Position numbers and translations under genes: made by a program
Shown: positions 9,352 through 17,842 of the stretch, piece after piece
Layout: the number at the start of each line of letters is the position of its first letter
How positions within the stretch are numbered: position 1 is the first letter of the stretch
The notes under the pieces: model-generated
Told to the model about the DNA's origin: nothing
Seen by the model: the letters and a program-made list of their open reading frames with translations, nothing else
Databases searched by the model: none
Origin: Deltaproteobacteria bacterium
Lineage (GTDB): Bacteria > Desulfobacterota > WTBG01 > CAIYCZ01 > CAIRTM01
Length of the DNA stretch: 64,000 bases
Reading direction: 5' to 3'
Assembly (NCBI GenBank): GCA_024276465.1
Contig: JAJRXD010000133.1
Span: 1-64,000, forward strand

Positions 9352-10065
9352 ATGACAGCACAAAAAACAATGGGCAAAAAAGAATTAATTCATGCAGGTG
9401 ACTTTCTTTCATTATGCAAGGGAGTCCAGTTCTATGTTGTGGAAAACAGCAGACAGCTGGCAGTAACAGGGATAATAGTATTGATTATTGCATCAGGGAT
9501 CGGCTTCTGGGTTGCAAAACAGATAAGTGCTGAAAAAGACGCCATGTCGCTGCTTTACAATGCTCTGAACATTATGTCAAAAAAATCGGAAAACATTGTC
9601 GACAGGGAGATAAACTATAACAGGGCCCTTGAAAGCCTTAAAACAATCAGATCCAGGTATTCAGGCACAAAACCAGGGGTTTTATCACTGTTCTATGCAG
9701 GAGTATGCTGCTATAATCTCAAAAAATACGATGAGGCTATTTCCAATTATGAAAAATTTTTAAATATTGAGGAAAGCATGTTAAATTATCTCAGGCCTTC
9801 AGCTTTTGAAGGAATTGGTTATTGTTATAAAGAAAAGGGTGATTTCACAAAAGCGCTTGACTATTTTCAGAAACAAAAAAGCGAGGAAAAAGCCGGGGGA
9901 AATACCATGGCTCTGTTAAACCTTGCAAGGTGTTATGAGGCTATGGGAAACATTGAAAAGGCCTGTCAGTTTTATAAGGATTTCAATGAAACAGATTCTT
10001 CCCCTACTTTTAAAGAAGTTGCCCAGATTAAAATATCTGATTTATGCATTGAAAAAAAGAGCTGA
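9352..10065 (+). CDS. Membrane-anchored tetratricopeptide repeat protein
   Basis: 237 aa. Cytoplasmic N-terminus of about 37 residues, one membrane segment ('LAVTGIIVLIIASGIGFWVA', about 38-57), then TPR-type helices: 'LFYAGVCCYNLKKYDEAISNYEKFL', 'AFEGIGYCYKEKGDFTKALDYF', 'LLNLARCYEAMGNIEKACQFY'. The layout resembles YfgM-like proteins, inner-membrane TPR proteins linked to Sec-dependent export in E. coli, but the assignment to that family is tentative. 'aaaaaggggag' ahead of ATG 9352 is a good ribosome site. Stands alone between two repeat-rich gaps. Confidence 0.75.
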   Translation: MTAQKTMGKKELIHAGDFLSLCKGVQFYVVENSRQLAVTGIIVLIIASGIGFWVAKQISAEKDAMSLLYNALNIMSKKSENIVDREINYNRALESLKTIRSRYSGTKPGVLSLFYAGVCCYNLKKYDEAISNYEKFLNIEESMLNYLRPSAFEGIGYCYKEKGDFTKALDYFQKQKSEEKAGGNTMALLNLARCYEAMGNIEKACQFYKDFNETDSSPTFKEVAQIKISDLCIEKKS

Positions 10066-10178
10066 GCTGCCACACGAATGCATCAGGGCTACGGGGAAAA
10101 CAACAACGCTGATAAAGTCAAAAACAGGGGTCAATATAAAAAGCTTCGGATACTGGGCGACCTGAGCCGAAGCACTTC

Positions 10179-10248
10179 CGATCATTCGGGAAATGATTTC
10201 AGGCTGTCCCGATTCCCGGGACAGATGGTCTTCCAACGAACTCGTCAG
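10179..10248. repeat. Dispersed repeat copy (cgatcatt...aacgaa)
   Basis: About 70 bp, clearly related to 30430-30499: both run 'cgatcatt.gggaaatga.ttcagg', then a 'cccgatt' hairpin and end 'aacgaa.tc.tca'. Contains the small hairpin 'ctgtcccgattcccgggacag'. A shorter relative of the end lies at 14370-14385. No coding function. Confidence 0.6.
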
Positions 10249-10299
10249 TAGTTTATGCCAAGGTATTCTGCCTTCACTACCCTTAGCAAAATTCTTAAC

Positions 10300-10398
10300 T
10301 TACGAATTTGCCTCAGCCTTTTTTCTCTCTTTTTTTCTTTTAAGCTGTACTGCACGAATATTTCTCTTCCTTATGTGTTTTCTTTTTGATCTGGCCAT
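10300..10398 (-). CDS. Very small, strongly basic protein (32 aa)
   Basis: ATG at 10398, stop TAA at 10300. The product begins MARSKRKHIRKRNIRA and is about half Lys/Arg, ending 'ERKKAEANS'. A ribosome site 'caggag' stands 4 bases before the ATG and a good sigma-70 promoter (10455-10483) 57 bp further upstream, which together make this more than a chance frame in an AT-rich gap. Composition suggests binding to RNA or the ribosome, but I do not recognise the family. It runs opposite to its neighbours. Confidence 0.45.
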   Translation of the reverse strand: MARSKRKHIRKRNIRAVQLKRKKERKKAEANS

Positions 10399-10454
10399 AA
10401 TTCTCCTGAATATGTTAGCTTTAAATGAATACTTAACCTGTGCAAAACTTTGAA

Positions 10455-10483
10455 AGTATATCAAAGACAGGGGATTAAATCAA
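10455..10483 (-). promoter_or_regulatory. Sigma-70 type promoter for the small basic ORF
   Basis: On the minus strand: -35 TTGATT, 17-bp spacer, -10 TATACT, ending 57 bp before the ATG at 10398. Predicted from consensus only. The rest of the 10066-10656 gap holds a repeat copy and no further gene that I can support. Confidence 0.5.
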
Positions 10484-10656
10484 GCGGTCATGGTAAAAAA
10501 GTTGACAAAAGAGGTTAAGTGATTAATTTTAGTAATAATAAGTAAAACAGGGGGGAGTGTTGAAAAAATCATTGCAAAGAGGCTGTTCAAAAATGTCCGT
10601 CCGTATGCAGGGCGCATGAAAAACAGTTTCACATAAAACGGAGATACTAATAAAAA

Positions 10657-12387
10657 ATGAGTAAGGACAAAGTTCCAAAACCAAAAGAGCTTGAAAAAGA
10701 GCTTAATGAATATTTATCAAAAAAATACGGCGACAGGGTTCGCCTTTCAGTGCCGTTTCTTTTTCCTGAACAGTCCGGCCTTAAAACTGCGGGCAAAATG
10801 AAAAAAAAGGGCAAACCAGACCGTAAAATTAATTTTCGGATGAAGCCGCGGGAACTTGAGGAGTACCTCAACGGATACGTAATTAAACAGGAAAGTGCGA
10901 AGGAAATCCTTGCAACAAAGATCTGTACACACTTTAACAGAATCAGCAGCAGAGACAAGTCGCCCTCAATAGGAAACATAAAAAACAATATCATGATGAT
11001 TGGCCCAACAGGGGTAGGTAAAACTTTTTTAATTAAGCTTATAGCACAAAAAATAGGTGTGCCCTTTGTAAAGGGAGACGCTACTAAATTCAGTGAAACC
11101 GGCTATGTCGGGGGCGATGTCGAGGATCTTGTCAGGGACCTTGTCAGGGAAGCAGATGGCGATATTGAAATGGCTCAGTACGGCATTATCTATATAGACG
11201 AAATAGACAAAATTGCAGGGAGCAAAAATGCTTTTGGTCTTGATGTTTCCCGTACCGGGGTTCAGCGCGCACTGCTGAAACCCATGGAAGAAACTGAAGT
11301 TGACCTTAAGGTTCCCCATGACATTGTCTCACAGATGGAAGCTGTGGAACATTACAGGAAGACAGGAAAACGGGAAAAGCGTATTGTCAACACTAAAAAT
11401 ATTCTTTTTATTATGAGCGGCGCATTTAACGAAATTGAAGAAATTGTTGAGGAACGGCTTTGCAGGCAGGAGATTGGGTTTGGCGGAAAGATCCATACAA
11501 AGGCGGAAAAGGAAACTTTACTGCCTTTAATAAAGTCTGAGGACCTGGCAAAATTCGGTTTTGAAACTGAATTTATAGGAAGGCTTCCTGTAATTGCTAC
11601 TTTTGAACGCCTGAGTGTTGATGATCTCTTTGCTATCCTCAAAAACCCCAACGGCTCTGTGGTTCACAGTAAAAAGAAAGATTTTAAAGCCTATGGTATA
11701 GACATCAGTTTTGAGGATGACGCGCTTAGAAAAATCGCAGAAATGGCTGCTGAAGAAAAAACAGGGGCACGGGGTCTTATAAGTGCTGTTGAAAAAGTAC
11801 TGCTTAAATTTGAAAAAGAGCTTCCCTCCACAGACATCAGGAAACTGGTTGTAACAAAACAAATGGCCATTGACCCTGCAAAAGAACTCGACACTCTTAT
11901 AAAAGCTGACAACCTGAGCCAGATGTATGACAGGCATAGCGAGCTGATAGAACTGGAGCAGGAAAGGCTTAAAGAAAGGATGCTTCAATCAAAACAATCA
12001 ATGGATGAAGGCTGTAAATTTCTTCTGAGCAATGGTTATATTGACAATATTGTAAAAATTTCAATTGATAAATGCTATGATTACAGGATGGTACTTGAGG
12101 ATTCTGCTCTTCTTGTTGATGAGGCAGTGAGATTTGAGAAAAAATTTTCCAGTTATCACGGCATTGAAATACGCTTTGATAAGAGTGCTCTTAATGCCAT
12201 TATTGAAAAAGTTTTAATGGATGATGCAGATGTGGGCATGTTATTTAAAGATCTTTTTGAAAACTACCAGCATGGATTTAAGCTGATACAGGAACGAAAC
12301 GGAAAATCCTCTTTTATATTAAACAAAAATGCAATAGACGATCCAAAGGCTTTTCTGAACTGTTTGATAAGAGAGTCATATAAGTAA
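10657..12387 (+). CDS. ClpX-like AAA+ ATPase with C-terminal extension, no zinc domain
   Basis: 576 aa, about 150 more than ClpX. Lacks the Cys4 zinc-binding N-domain; starts with a Lys-rich 70-residue leader, then 'LEEYLNGYVIKQESAKEILA', Walker A GPTGVGKT at 116-123, pore loop GYVGGD at 149-154, Walker B 'IIYIDEIDKIA', an IGFG loop at about 273-276 like the ClpP-docking loop of ClpX, and the sensor-2 'GARGL' at 370-374. After about residue 410 follows a helical extension absent from normal ClpX. It is therefore an unfoldase of the ClpX/HslU group, perhaps working with ClpP, which is not encoded here. A DnaJ-type gene follows at 28 bp, suggesting a joint protein quality-control role. Confidence 0.8.
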   Translation: MSKDKVPKPKELEKELNEYLSKKYGDRVRLSVPFLFPEQSGLKTAGKMKKKGKPDRKINFRMKPRELEEYLNGYVIKQESAKEILATKICTHFNRISSRDKSPSIGNIKNNIMMIGPTGVGKTFLIKLIAQKIGVPFVKGDATKFSETGYVGGDVEDLVRDLVREADGDIEMAQYGIIYIDEIDKIAGSKNAFGLDVSRTGVQRALLKPMEETEVDLKVPHDIVSQMEAVEHYRKTGKREKRIVNTKNILFIMSGAFNEIEEIVEERLCRQEIGFGGKIHTKAEKETLLPLIKSEDLAKFGFETEFIGRLPVIATFERLSVDDLFAILKNPNGSVVHSKKKDFKAYGIDISFEDDALRKIAEMAAEEKTGARGLISAVEKVLLKFEKELPSTDIRKLVVTKQMAIDPAKELDTLIKADNLSQMYDRHSELIELEQERLKERMLQSKQSMDEGCKFLLSNGYIDNIVKISIDKCYDYRMVLEDSALLVDEAVRFEKKFSSYHGIEIRFDKSALNAIIEKVLMDDADVGMLFKDLFENYQHGFKLIQERNGKSSFILNKNAIDDPKAFLNCLIRESYK

Positions 12388-12415
12388 AAAGAAATTTCTT
12401 CTATAAGGAGTGATT

Positions 12416-13387
12416 ATGGCAGCAAAGGATTATTACAAGACCCTTGGGGTCAGCCGAAATGCAAATGAAGATGAAATAAAGAAAGCCTATAAAAAACTTG
12501 CTTTCAAGTTTCATCCGGATAAAAACGCAGGGGATAAAAAAGCAGAAGACCGCTTCAAGGAGATCAGCGAGGCGTATGCGGTTTTAAGTGACAGAAAAAA
12601 AAGGGCACAGTACGACCAGTTCGGTTCAACAGGGTTTCACCAGCGATATTCCCAGGAGGACATCTTCCGGGGCTCAAACCTTGGTGATATTTTCGGGGAG
12701 ATGGGCTTCGGAACAAATGACATCTTCAGCCAGATTTTTGGGGGTGGCAGAAGAACCGCCGGATTTGGACCCACTGTCGGGCATGGCGCCAGGAGCAGGA
12801 CATCTGGGCTGAACATAGAGGATCTGTTTACCAATGGAGGGTTAGGAGGGCATTATGTTCGCCCTACAAAAGGGCAGGATCTGAATATTGACATGTCAAT
12901 TGATTTCATGGAAGCTGTTTCGGGTTCTGAAAAGACGGTTGAATATATTTTTGATGGCAAAAAGAGGGGGGTTAAAGTTAAAATTCCTGCTGGAATAAAC
13001 TCTGGCCAGAAGCTCAGGCTGAAAGGGAAAGGTGGAAAAGGCTCCCATGGAATGGCTGCGGGGGACCTCTATTTTAAAATTAATGTTAAGACCCATCCAA
13101 TATTCAAACGTGAAGGCAGTGATATCATCGTTGATAAGAAAATAAAAATAAGCGAAGCGGTTCTGGGAACAACAGTTGAGGTGCCAACTTTAAAAAGCAC
13201 AAAAAAGATTAAAATCCCCCCGGGCATACAAAGCAATACCAAATTGAGAATCAAAGGATATGGCATCCCTCATTTCAGAAAGCAGGGCAAAGGTGATGAA
13301 TATGTAAGGATCATCGTTGAAACCCCGAAGCACTTGAAAGAGGATCAAAAAAAACTTTTTGAGGCCCTTGCAGGGGAAGGGTTTTAA
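12416..13387 (+). CDS. DnaJ-type co-chaperone (CbpA-like, no zinc finger)
   Basis: 323 aa. J domain at residues 4-70 with the HPD motif at 33-35 that stimulates the DnaK ATPase; Gly/Phe-rich linker ('DIFGEMGFG', 'IFGGGRRTAGFG'); then two C-terminal substrate-binding domains with 'RPTKGQDLNIDMSIDFMEA' and 'KIPAGINSGQKLRLKGKG'. The Cys-rich zinc finger of classical DnaJ is missing, which makes this a class II (CbpA-like) protein. Start chosen at ATG 12416 because AAGGAG lies just before it; the GTG at 12410 overlaps that site. Probably in one transcript with the ClpX-like gene. Confidence 0.92.
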   Translation: MAAKDYYKTLGVSRNANEDEIKKAYKKLAFKFHPDKNAGDKKAEDRFKEISEAYAVLSDRKKRAQYDQFGSTGFHQRYSQEDIFRGSNLGDIFGEMGFGTNDIFSQIFGGGRRTAGFGPTVGHGARSRTSGLNIEDLFTNGGLGGHYVRPTKGQDLNIDMSIDFMEAVSGSEKTVEYIFDGKKRGVKVKIPAGINSGQKLRLKGKGGKGSHGMAAGDLYFKINVKTHPIFKREGSDIIVDKKIKISEAVLGTTVEVPTLKSTKKIKIPPGIQSNTKLRIKGYGIPHFRKQGKGDEYVRIIVETPKHLKEDQKKLFEALAGEGF

Positions 13388-13487
13388 ACTCCTGATACCT
13401 GGCTTCATGCAGCGGGAATTTGTCAAACAATCCTGACAATTTTCAGGATGTAACACTCAAACTCAACAGATCAAAAGAACAAAGCAG

Positions 13488-14327
13488 ATGAAAAAGCATA
13501 TTACAAAGATGATTCCCGCTGCCCTGAAACCGGCTCTGAGAAAAATTTACTGCTTCCCAATCGATCTCATCGACCGGCTGAAAGGCAGAGACAGTTTAAT
13601 TCCACCCAGGTCACTGATCTTCATCGGTGATGGAGATTTTGTAAAAATCGGACAGGAATTCAAGCGTTATTTCATTGAATTGGCAGATCTGCAACCAGAT
13701 GAACGGGTGTTGGATGTTGGTTGCGGTATTGGCCGGATGGCTGTTCCGCTAACGAATTACCTGTCTCAGGAGGGTAAATATTGGGGATTTGACATAGTAA
13801 AAAATGGAATTGAGTGGTGCCAAACTCATATTTCCTCAAAATTCGACAATTTTCATTTTCAACACGCTGATATTTATAACAGGAATTATACTCCAAATGG
13901 AAAAATTCAAGCTGAAAATTTTCAGTTTCCTTATAAAAAGGATTACTTTGATTTCATTTTTCTGACATCAGTGTTCACGCATATGCTTCCATCAGATCTG
14001 GAGAACTACATGTCTGAGGTATCGCGCGTACTCAGGCAGGGTGGAAGATGTTTGATCACTTTTTTCCTTTTAAATGAAGAATCAGAGGACATTATTCGCG
14101 CAGGTCGCTGTGCTTTAGATTTTAAGTACAAAGTTGATGGATGTCTGACAATTGACAGGGACAATCCCGAATCCGCAATTGCCTATAAAGAAGATTTCGT
14201 TAAGGAGCTGTTTGGAAAATACAAATTGAGGATTACTCAACCAATCAGATACGGTTCATGGTGCAAAAGAGACACTTTCCTGAGTTACCAGGATATAATA
14301 ATCGCAACAAAAGAGCATTCAAATTAA
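13488..14327 (+). CDS. Class I SAM-dependent methyltransferase
   Basis: 279 aa. Rossmann methyltransferase core with motif I 'VLDVGCGIGRMAVPL' at about residues 75-89, 'YWGFDIVKNGIEWCQ', an acidic 'FDFIFLTSVFTHML' and 'EVSRVLRQGGRCLITFF'. An N-terminal ~70 residues before the core contain 'LKPALRKIYCFPIDLIDRLKGRD'. Substrate unknown; similar proteins occur in glycan and small-molecule gene clusters, but no such cluster is seen here. A-rich, lower in G+C than the dnaJ gene before it. Followed by repeats. Confidence 0.8.
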   Translation: MKKHITKMIPAALKPALRKIYCFPIDLIDRLKGRDSLIPPRSLIFIGDGDFVKIGQEFKRYFIELADLQPDERVLDVGCGIGRMAVPLTNYLSQEGKYWGFDIVKNGIEWCQTHISSKFDNFHFQHADIYNRNYTPNGKIQAENFQFPYKKDYFDFIFLTSVFTHMLPSDLENYMSEVSRVLRQGGRCLITFFLLNEESEDIIRAGRCALDFKYKVDGCLTIDRDNPESAIAYKEDFVKELFGKYKLRITQPIRYGSWCKRDTFLSYQDIIIATKEHSN

Positions 14328-14369
14328 ACCCTCTTGAGGGACAGTAAAATTTTATGGCCGGCAGACTCC

Positions 14370-14386
14370 CAACGAAGTCGTCAATA
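14370..14386. repeat. Short relative of the aacgaagtcgtcaat repeat
   Basis: The stretch 'caacgaagtcgtcaata' matches the end of the copies at 10179 and 30430. The 14328-14642 gap is filled by this remnant and the MITE-like element at 14483; no gene is seen. Confidence 0.4.
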
Positions 14387-14482
14387 ATATTTGGTAAATA
14401 CGCTCATATTTCGGGGTTTTGATCTTGTTTGCTTACTCCAGTGAAAATGTAACTTCGTTACTAATAGGATGCCCCGATTTTG

Positions 14483-14611
14483 AGACTGTGTCGCAATCAT
14501 GAATGAAGTGGGTAGCCGGCCCGCTTACGGGGCGTAACATATTGAAATTACATGGGCGCAAAAGCGCAAACTAAAGTTTGCGGCTGCCAAAAGCCTATTA
14601 TGACACAGTCT
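14483..14611. mobile_element. MITE-like element, family 2, copy A
   Basis: 129 bp with perfect 10-bp terminal inverted repeats AGACTGTGTC / GACACAGTCT. Internal palindromes include 'gcaaactaaagtttgc' and 'cccgcttacgggg'. The reverse complement recurs at 17641-17769 with the same length and roughly ten mismatches. Non-coding; a chance ORF covers part of it. Confidence 0.75.
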
Positions 14612-14642
14612 GTTCAGGGGTATATGTTAGCTTTTTGCGGGT

Positions 14643-16298
14643 TTATCTTCCCCAGGTTTTGCCCATCACAAGTTTATAAAAAGACTTTGCCTGAACAAGT
14701 ATATTTACAGTGTAGGATTCGATCTCTTTTACAATTTCCTGTTTTATAAAGGTCGATGAAACCTTCTCTAACTGCTCAAGCCTGACAGTTGTAAAAGAAA
14801 GATAGTCAAGCATTTTAGAAACAACAACCTCTTTGCTGTGCTCAACCTCGGCTGCCTGAATATTGTTAATTATTTCTTCAAGCGTATCTAATGATCCCTT
14901 CTGGGCGTCTTCACTCATGGAAGCTGAAAAATCAATATCTTTACCGTTTTCATCAAGTACAACTCTTTGAACACGTTTAAGCATTTTAAGATAGCTTGAC
15001 ATTTCTTCAACTCTTTGCCTGATATTGCGGAGGATATTCCGGTCGCTATATCCTTTCTGGCAATAATAAACCAGGGATCTTTTAATATCTGTCAGAGGTT
15101 TATACAAATTTTTGAGGGTGTTGCGGGAAAGAGCTCTTATTGCCTCTAATACTTTTTCCTGAATAACTCTTTCGGGGATACGATGTGACTTTTTCTCTCT
15201 CTTTTGCTCATGGGACTTTTCTATTGCAAAAAGCATGCTGTGGAGAATAGCCAGTTCCCCCAGGGTTTGTGGTTCTTCAACTGATATGAAGGGGTTCTCT
15301 TCATGCAAAATTTTGAAAATATTCACCCTTGGAAAAATAATCAGAAGCCTTAAGCCTGTATCAATCCTTTTACTGCTCACCAGAAAACAGGCAAGTTGTA
15401 CGTATTCATTAAAAAGAAGCTTCAGAAAAGAAAGTTCATCTCTGGTGAATTTTCTTTTCTGTACATTGCCAGGCGAACACAGCTTTGTCATCAGGCCCTT
15501 TTCTTCAATTGACAAATCAAAGCCCTTGTGGCGAATAAAATTCAGGGGGTCCGAAGGAGCATCAATTTTCAGAATACCTGATTTGATCGTATTATCAATA
15601 GCCGGCACAGCTAATATATTACATCTCAATGTATGTGTTCCTAAAAGTGAAACATAGCTGGCCTGTTCCATTCCAAGAGGGAGGCTTATAAAACTTGCCT
15701 CTTTTTCTCTTGCCATGAAAATGTGAAATGTTACGCCCTTCTCTTTCGGTGCAAGCGTTCCAGCTTCCCGTATGTCGCGGGCCAGGGTGTCGGCTGTTTC
15801 TTCGGCTGTGGATAAACTGGCCACTGTCAGGGCTTCCTCGAGAAGACGGCGCGTTTTCTTGATGGGATAAAACTTTTTGTCAAGACCAAAGGCAATGCTA
15901 AATCCCAGTTCAAGGGTTTGAAGCCTCTGAAAAATGAATTTTCTCTGAGCTATCTCTTTAAGACGATGTACAAAGACATCAAGAATATTGCCTATTACCG
16001 CCTCATGAATTTTCAACAGATTTCCTGTCGCCTGATCTGTTGCCATGGTAAGGATGAGCCCCTTTATCATTTCATTTACTGTTGCTTCCGGTGTGCCGTG
16101 CCGCATTCGGCCTTTATTAATAAAAATCACCTCTATTCTTTTGCCTTTGTACTTTATTTCAACATCTTCGGCAAAGTCTTCACTGTAAAACGATTTCTCC
16201 TTGCACCAAAGATCAGTTACCTCTCTGATAATAACCCTCTCTATTTGAAAGAGTCTTTTATATGATATGTTGGATGTTTTGATTTGTGCTAAATTCAT
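14643..16298 (-). CDS. Uncharacterised 551-aa cytoplasmic protein
   Basis: I do not recognise a family. No signal peptide or membrane segment. The N-terminal third ('IERVIIREVTDLWCKEKSF') is mixed alpha/beta; the middle holds a helix 'VIGNILDVFVHRLKEIAQRKFIFQRLQ' leading into a possible GAF-like sensor fold (weak, about 130-300); the C-terminal 170 residues are helical and may form coiled coils ('LRNIRQRVEEMSSYLKMLKRVQRV'). It could be a degenerate signalling protein, but no histidine kinase motifs are present. It lies between two inverted MITE-like elements, with a good minus-strand promoter upstream (16404-16431), and ends 32 bp from copy A. Confidence 0.7.
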   Translation of the reverse strand: MNLAQIKTSNISYKRLFQIERVIIREVTDLWCKEKSFYSEDFAEDVEIKYKGKRIEVIFINKGRMRHGTPEATVNEMIKGLILTMATDQATGNLLKIHEAVIGNILDVFVHRLKEIAQRKFIFQRLQTLELGFSIAFGLDKKFYPIKKTRRLLEEALTVASLSTAEETADTLARDIREAGTLAPKEKGVTFHIFMAREKEASFISLPLGMEQASYVSLLGTHTLRCNILAVPAIDNTIKSGILKIDAPSDPLNFIRHKGFDLSIEEKGLMTKLCSPGNVQKRKFTRDELSFLKLLFNEYVQLACFLVSSKRIDTGLRLLIIFPRVNIFKILHEENPFISVEEPQTLGELAILHSMLFAIEKSHEQKREKKSHRIPERVIQEKVLEAIRALSRNTLKNLYKPLTDIKRSLVYYCQKGYSDRNILRNIRQRVEEMSSYLKMLKRVQRVVLDENGKDIDFSASMSEDAQKGSLDTLEEIINNIQAAEVEHSKEVVVSKMLDYLSFTTVRLEQLEKVSSTFIKQEIVKEIESYTVNILVQAKSFYKLVMGKTWGR

Positions 16299-16403
16299 TT
16301 TTTACAAAGTCGTCACTTTTTACCGGTTCATATCCCTTCAAGGCCAATATGCTATTAAGGGAAAGTTCTAAAACGAAGCAGCATAGCTCCAGTTTTTCAC
16401 AGG

Positions 16404-16431
16404 AGTATATCTTATATAATTATTTTGACAA
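16404..16431 (-). promoter_or_regulatory. Promoter for the 551-aa protein gene
   Basis: Minus strand: -35 TTGTCA, 16-bp spacer, -10 TATACT, about 105 bp before the start at 16298. It belongs to a divergent control region (16299-16616, 318 bp) shared with the flavoprotein gene; no other gene is seen in that gap. Consensus match only. Confidence 0.45.
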
Positions 16432-16449
16432 ATCAATAATAAAAATTTA

Positions 16450-16479
16450 ATGACAATCAGTTCTTTATTTTTATATAAT
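16450..16479 (+). promoter_or_regulatory. Promoter for the flavoprotein gene
   Basis: Plus strand: -35 ATGACA, 18-bp spacer, perfect -10 TATAAT, about 140 bp before ATG 16617. Consensus match only. Confidence 0.4.
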
Positions 16480-16616
16480 AATCCAACCCCCCTGGCAAGC
16501 AACAGGCAACTGGAACAGTTAAACAGTATTAACAGGGGGCAAGCTGTTTTACATTAACGCTTTGATATTTCAAAGTGTCTGACAATGCTGCTGAAAAATT
16601 TTTACAGGAGGTTTTT

Positions 16617-17549
16617 ATGCAAAAGCTGAAATGGGAAAATAATTTAACAAAAAAAATAGACGGGCTGTGTGAAATATTCCCGGACGTGATTAAAAACAGA
16701 TGGAAAAACCGCCTGGTCTACAATTCCGAAAAAATTGCTGCTTATGAAAACTCAACCATTGTTACAGAGGATATATTCTGGAAATCTGTATATGAAGTCT
16801 TCCCGGGAGGATACGAACCTCTTATACTCAAGATAAAGGACCCGGCAAGACTGAAGGCTGATATGGAGTCTTCCCGAAACCAGGAAAATATGGAGCCTGG
16901 TACAGAACCGGTAAAAATCACACAGTGGTCTAAACAGCCTGATGTAGACTCAAGTGTGCCCAAGAACAAAAAAATACTTGCAGTAAACTCAAGTGCTCGA
17001 AAAGGGGGCAATACTGATATCATATTAGATGAGCTCCTGCGGGCCTGTGAGGACAACGGATCGACAATTGAAAAACTCCAGCTTTGTGATCTCAACATAA
17101 AACCATGTTCAGGCTGCAGGGCATGCCGCAAGGGGGATGTGAAAACAATATGTACTATCAGAGATGATATGTCCGCTGTTTATGAAAAGCTGTATGACAT
17201 GGACGGCTTTATAATGGGGTTTCCGATTTATACTGCAAGAGAAAACGGCATCATGGCAAATTTTATGGACCGCTGGGACTGTTTTGCGAACCCTCAGCTT
17301 ACGCGCAAATGGCCTGGCATGAAAAAAGGGATGGTTGTCTGCTCATGGATGTGGCCAAACACCACTGCATATGACAATATTGTGGAGAACATGGTCATTT
17401 TACTTAGGCTTCACAAGGTGCTCACAACAGATGTTCTTGTTATCACCGGGACACGAGGGAAAAAGCATGGCAGAGGTGTAGTAAAAAACCACCCGGAGAT
17501 TTTGAATACCGCATACCAGGCAGGAATTCAGTTTTTAAAAACCCTGTAA
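16617..17549 (+). CDS. Flavodoxin-family NAD(P)H-dependent FMN oxidoreductase with PCP_red-like N-domain
   Basis: 310 aa. Residues about 5-75 resemble the short PCP_red-type helical module ('WENNLTKKIDGLCEIFPDVI'...'VTEDIFWKSVYEVFP'). From about residue 122 follows an NADPH-dependent FMN reductase fold: 'ILAVNSSARKGGNTDIILDE' (phosphate loop for FMN), 'KPCSGCRACRKG' with Cys residues as in iron-sulfur flavoproteins, 'TIRDDMSAVYEKLYDMDGFI' and 'GFPIYTARENGIMANFMDRW'. Likely a cytoplasmic electron-transfer or quinone/iron reductase. Start set at ATG 16617 behind AGGAGG; the upstream GTG at 16575 in the same frame has no such site. Stands between the two family 2 MITE-like copies. Confidence 0.82.
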   Translation: MQKLKWENNLTKKIDGLCEIFPDVIKNRWKNRLVYNSEKIAAYENSTIVTEDIFWKSVYEVFPGGYEPLILKIKDPARLKADMESSRNQENMEPGTEPVKITQWSKQPDVDSSVPKNKKILAVNSSARKGGNTDIILDELLRACEDNGSTIEKLQLCDLNIKPCSGCRACRKGDVKTICTIRDDMSAVYEKLYDMDGFIMGFPIYTARENGIMANFMDRWDCFANPQLTRKWPGMKKGMVVCSWMWPNTTAYDNIVENMVILLRLHKVLTTDVLVITGTRGKKHGRGVVKNHPEILNTAYQAGIQFLKTL

Positions 17550-17640
17550 GAACAGATGAGCTGAGGCCAGAGGCCGAAAATCAAAGCTCCACAGTCCCGC
17601 ACGCCATAAACAGGATTCCCTTTTGCCTCCTTGCGCAAAG

Positions 17641-17769
17641 AGACTGTGTCATAATAGGCTTTTGGCAGCCGAAAACTTTAGTTTGCGCCTTTAGGCCTAT
17701 GCAATTTCAATATGTTACGCCCCGTAAGCGGGCCGGCTACCCACTTCATTCATAATTGCGACACAGTCT
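17641..17769. mobile_element. MITE-like element, family 2, copy B (inverted)
   Basis: 129 bp, inverted relative to the copy at 14483-14611, with the same perfect 10-bp terminal repeats and internal palindromes 'gcaaac..gtttgc' type and 'ccccgtaagcggg'. Occupies most of the gap between the flavoprotein and the histidine kinase gene. Confidence 0.75.
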
Positions 17770-17842
17770 CAAGGGCCGGGGTTTTCGACAACAATGCAAT
17801 AGATTGACATGATTTGACCGAATCATTGCTGGAGATAAAAAG

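Noticed and set aside
10193-10453. Plus-strand hydrophobic 86-codon frame
   Set aside because: Begins in a dispersed repeat and lies antisense to the basic sORF, whose poly-Lys codons read as Phe/Leu/Ser on the other strand.
14552-14749. 65-codon frame starting in the MITE-like element
   Set aside because: Runs through the element's palindromes and antisense to the 3' end of the 551-aa gene.
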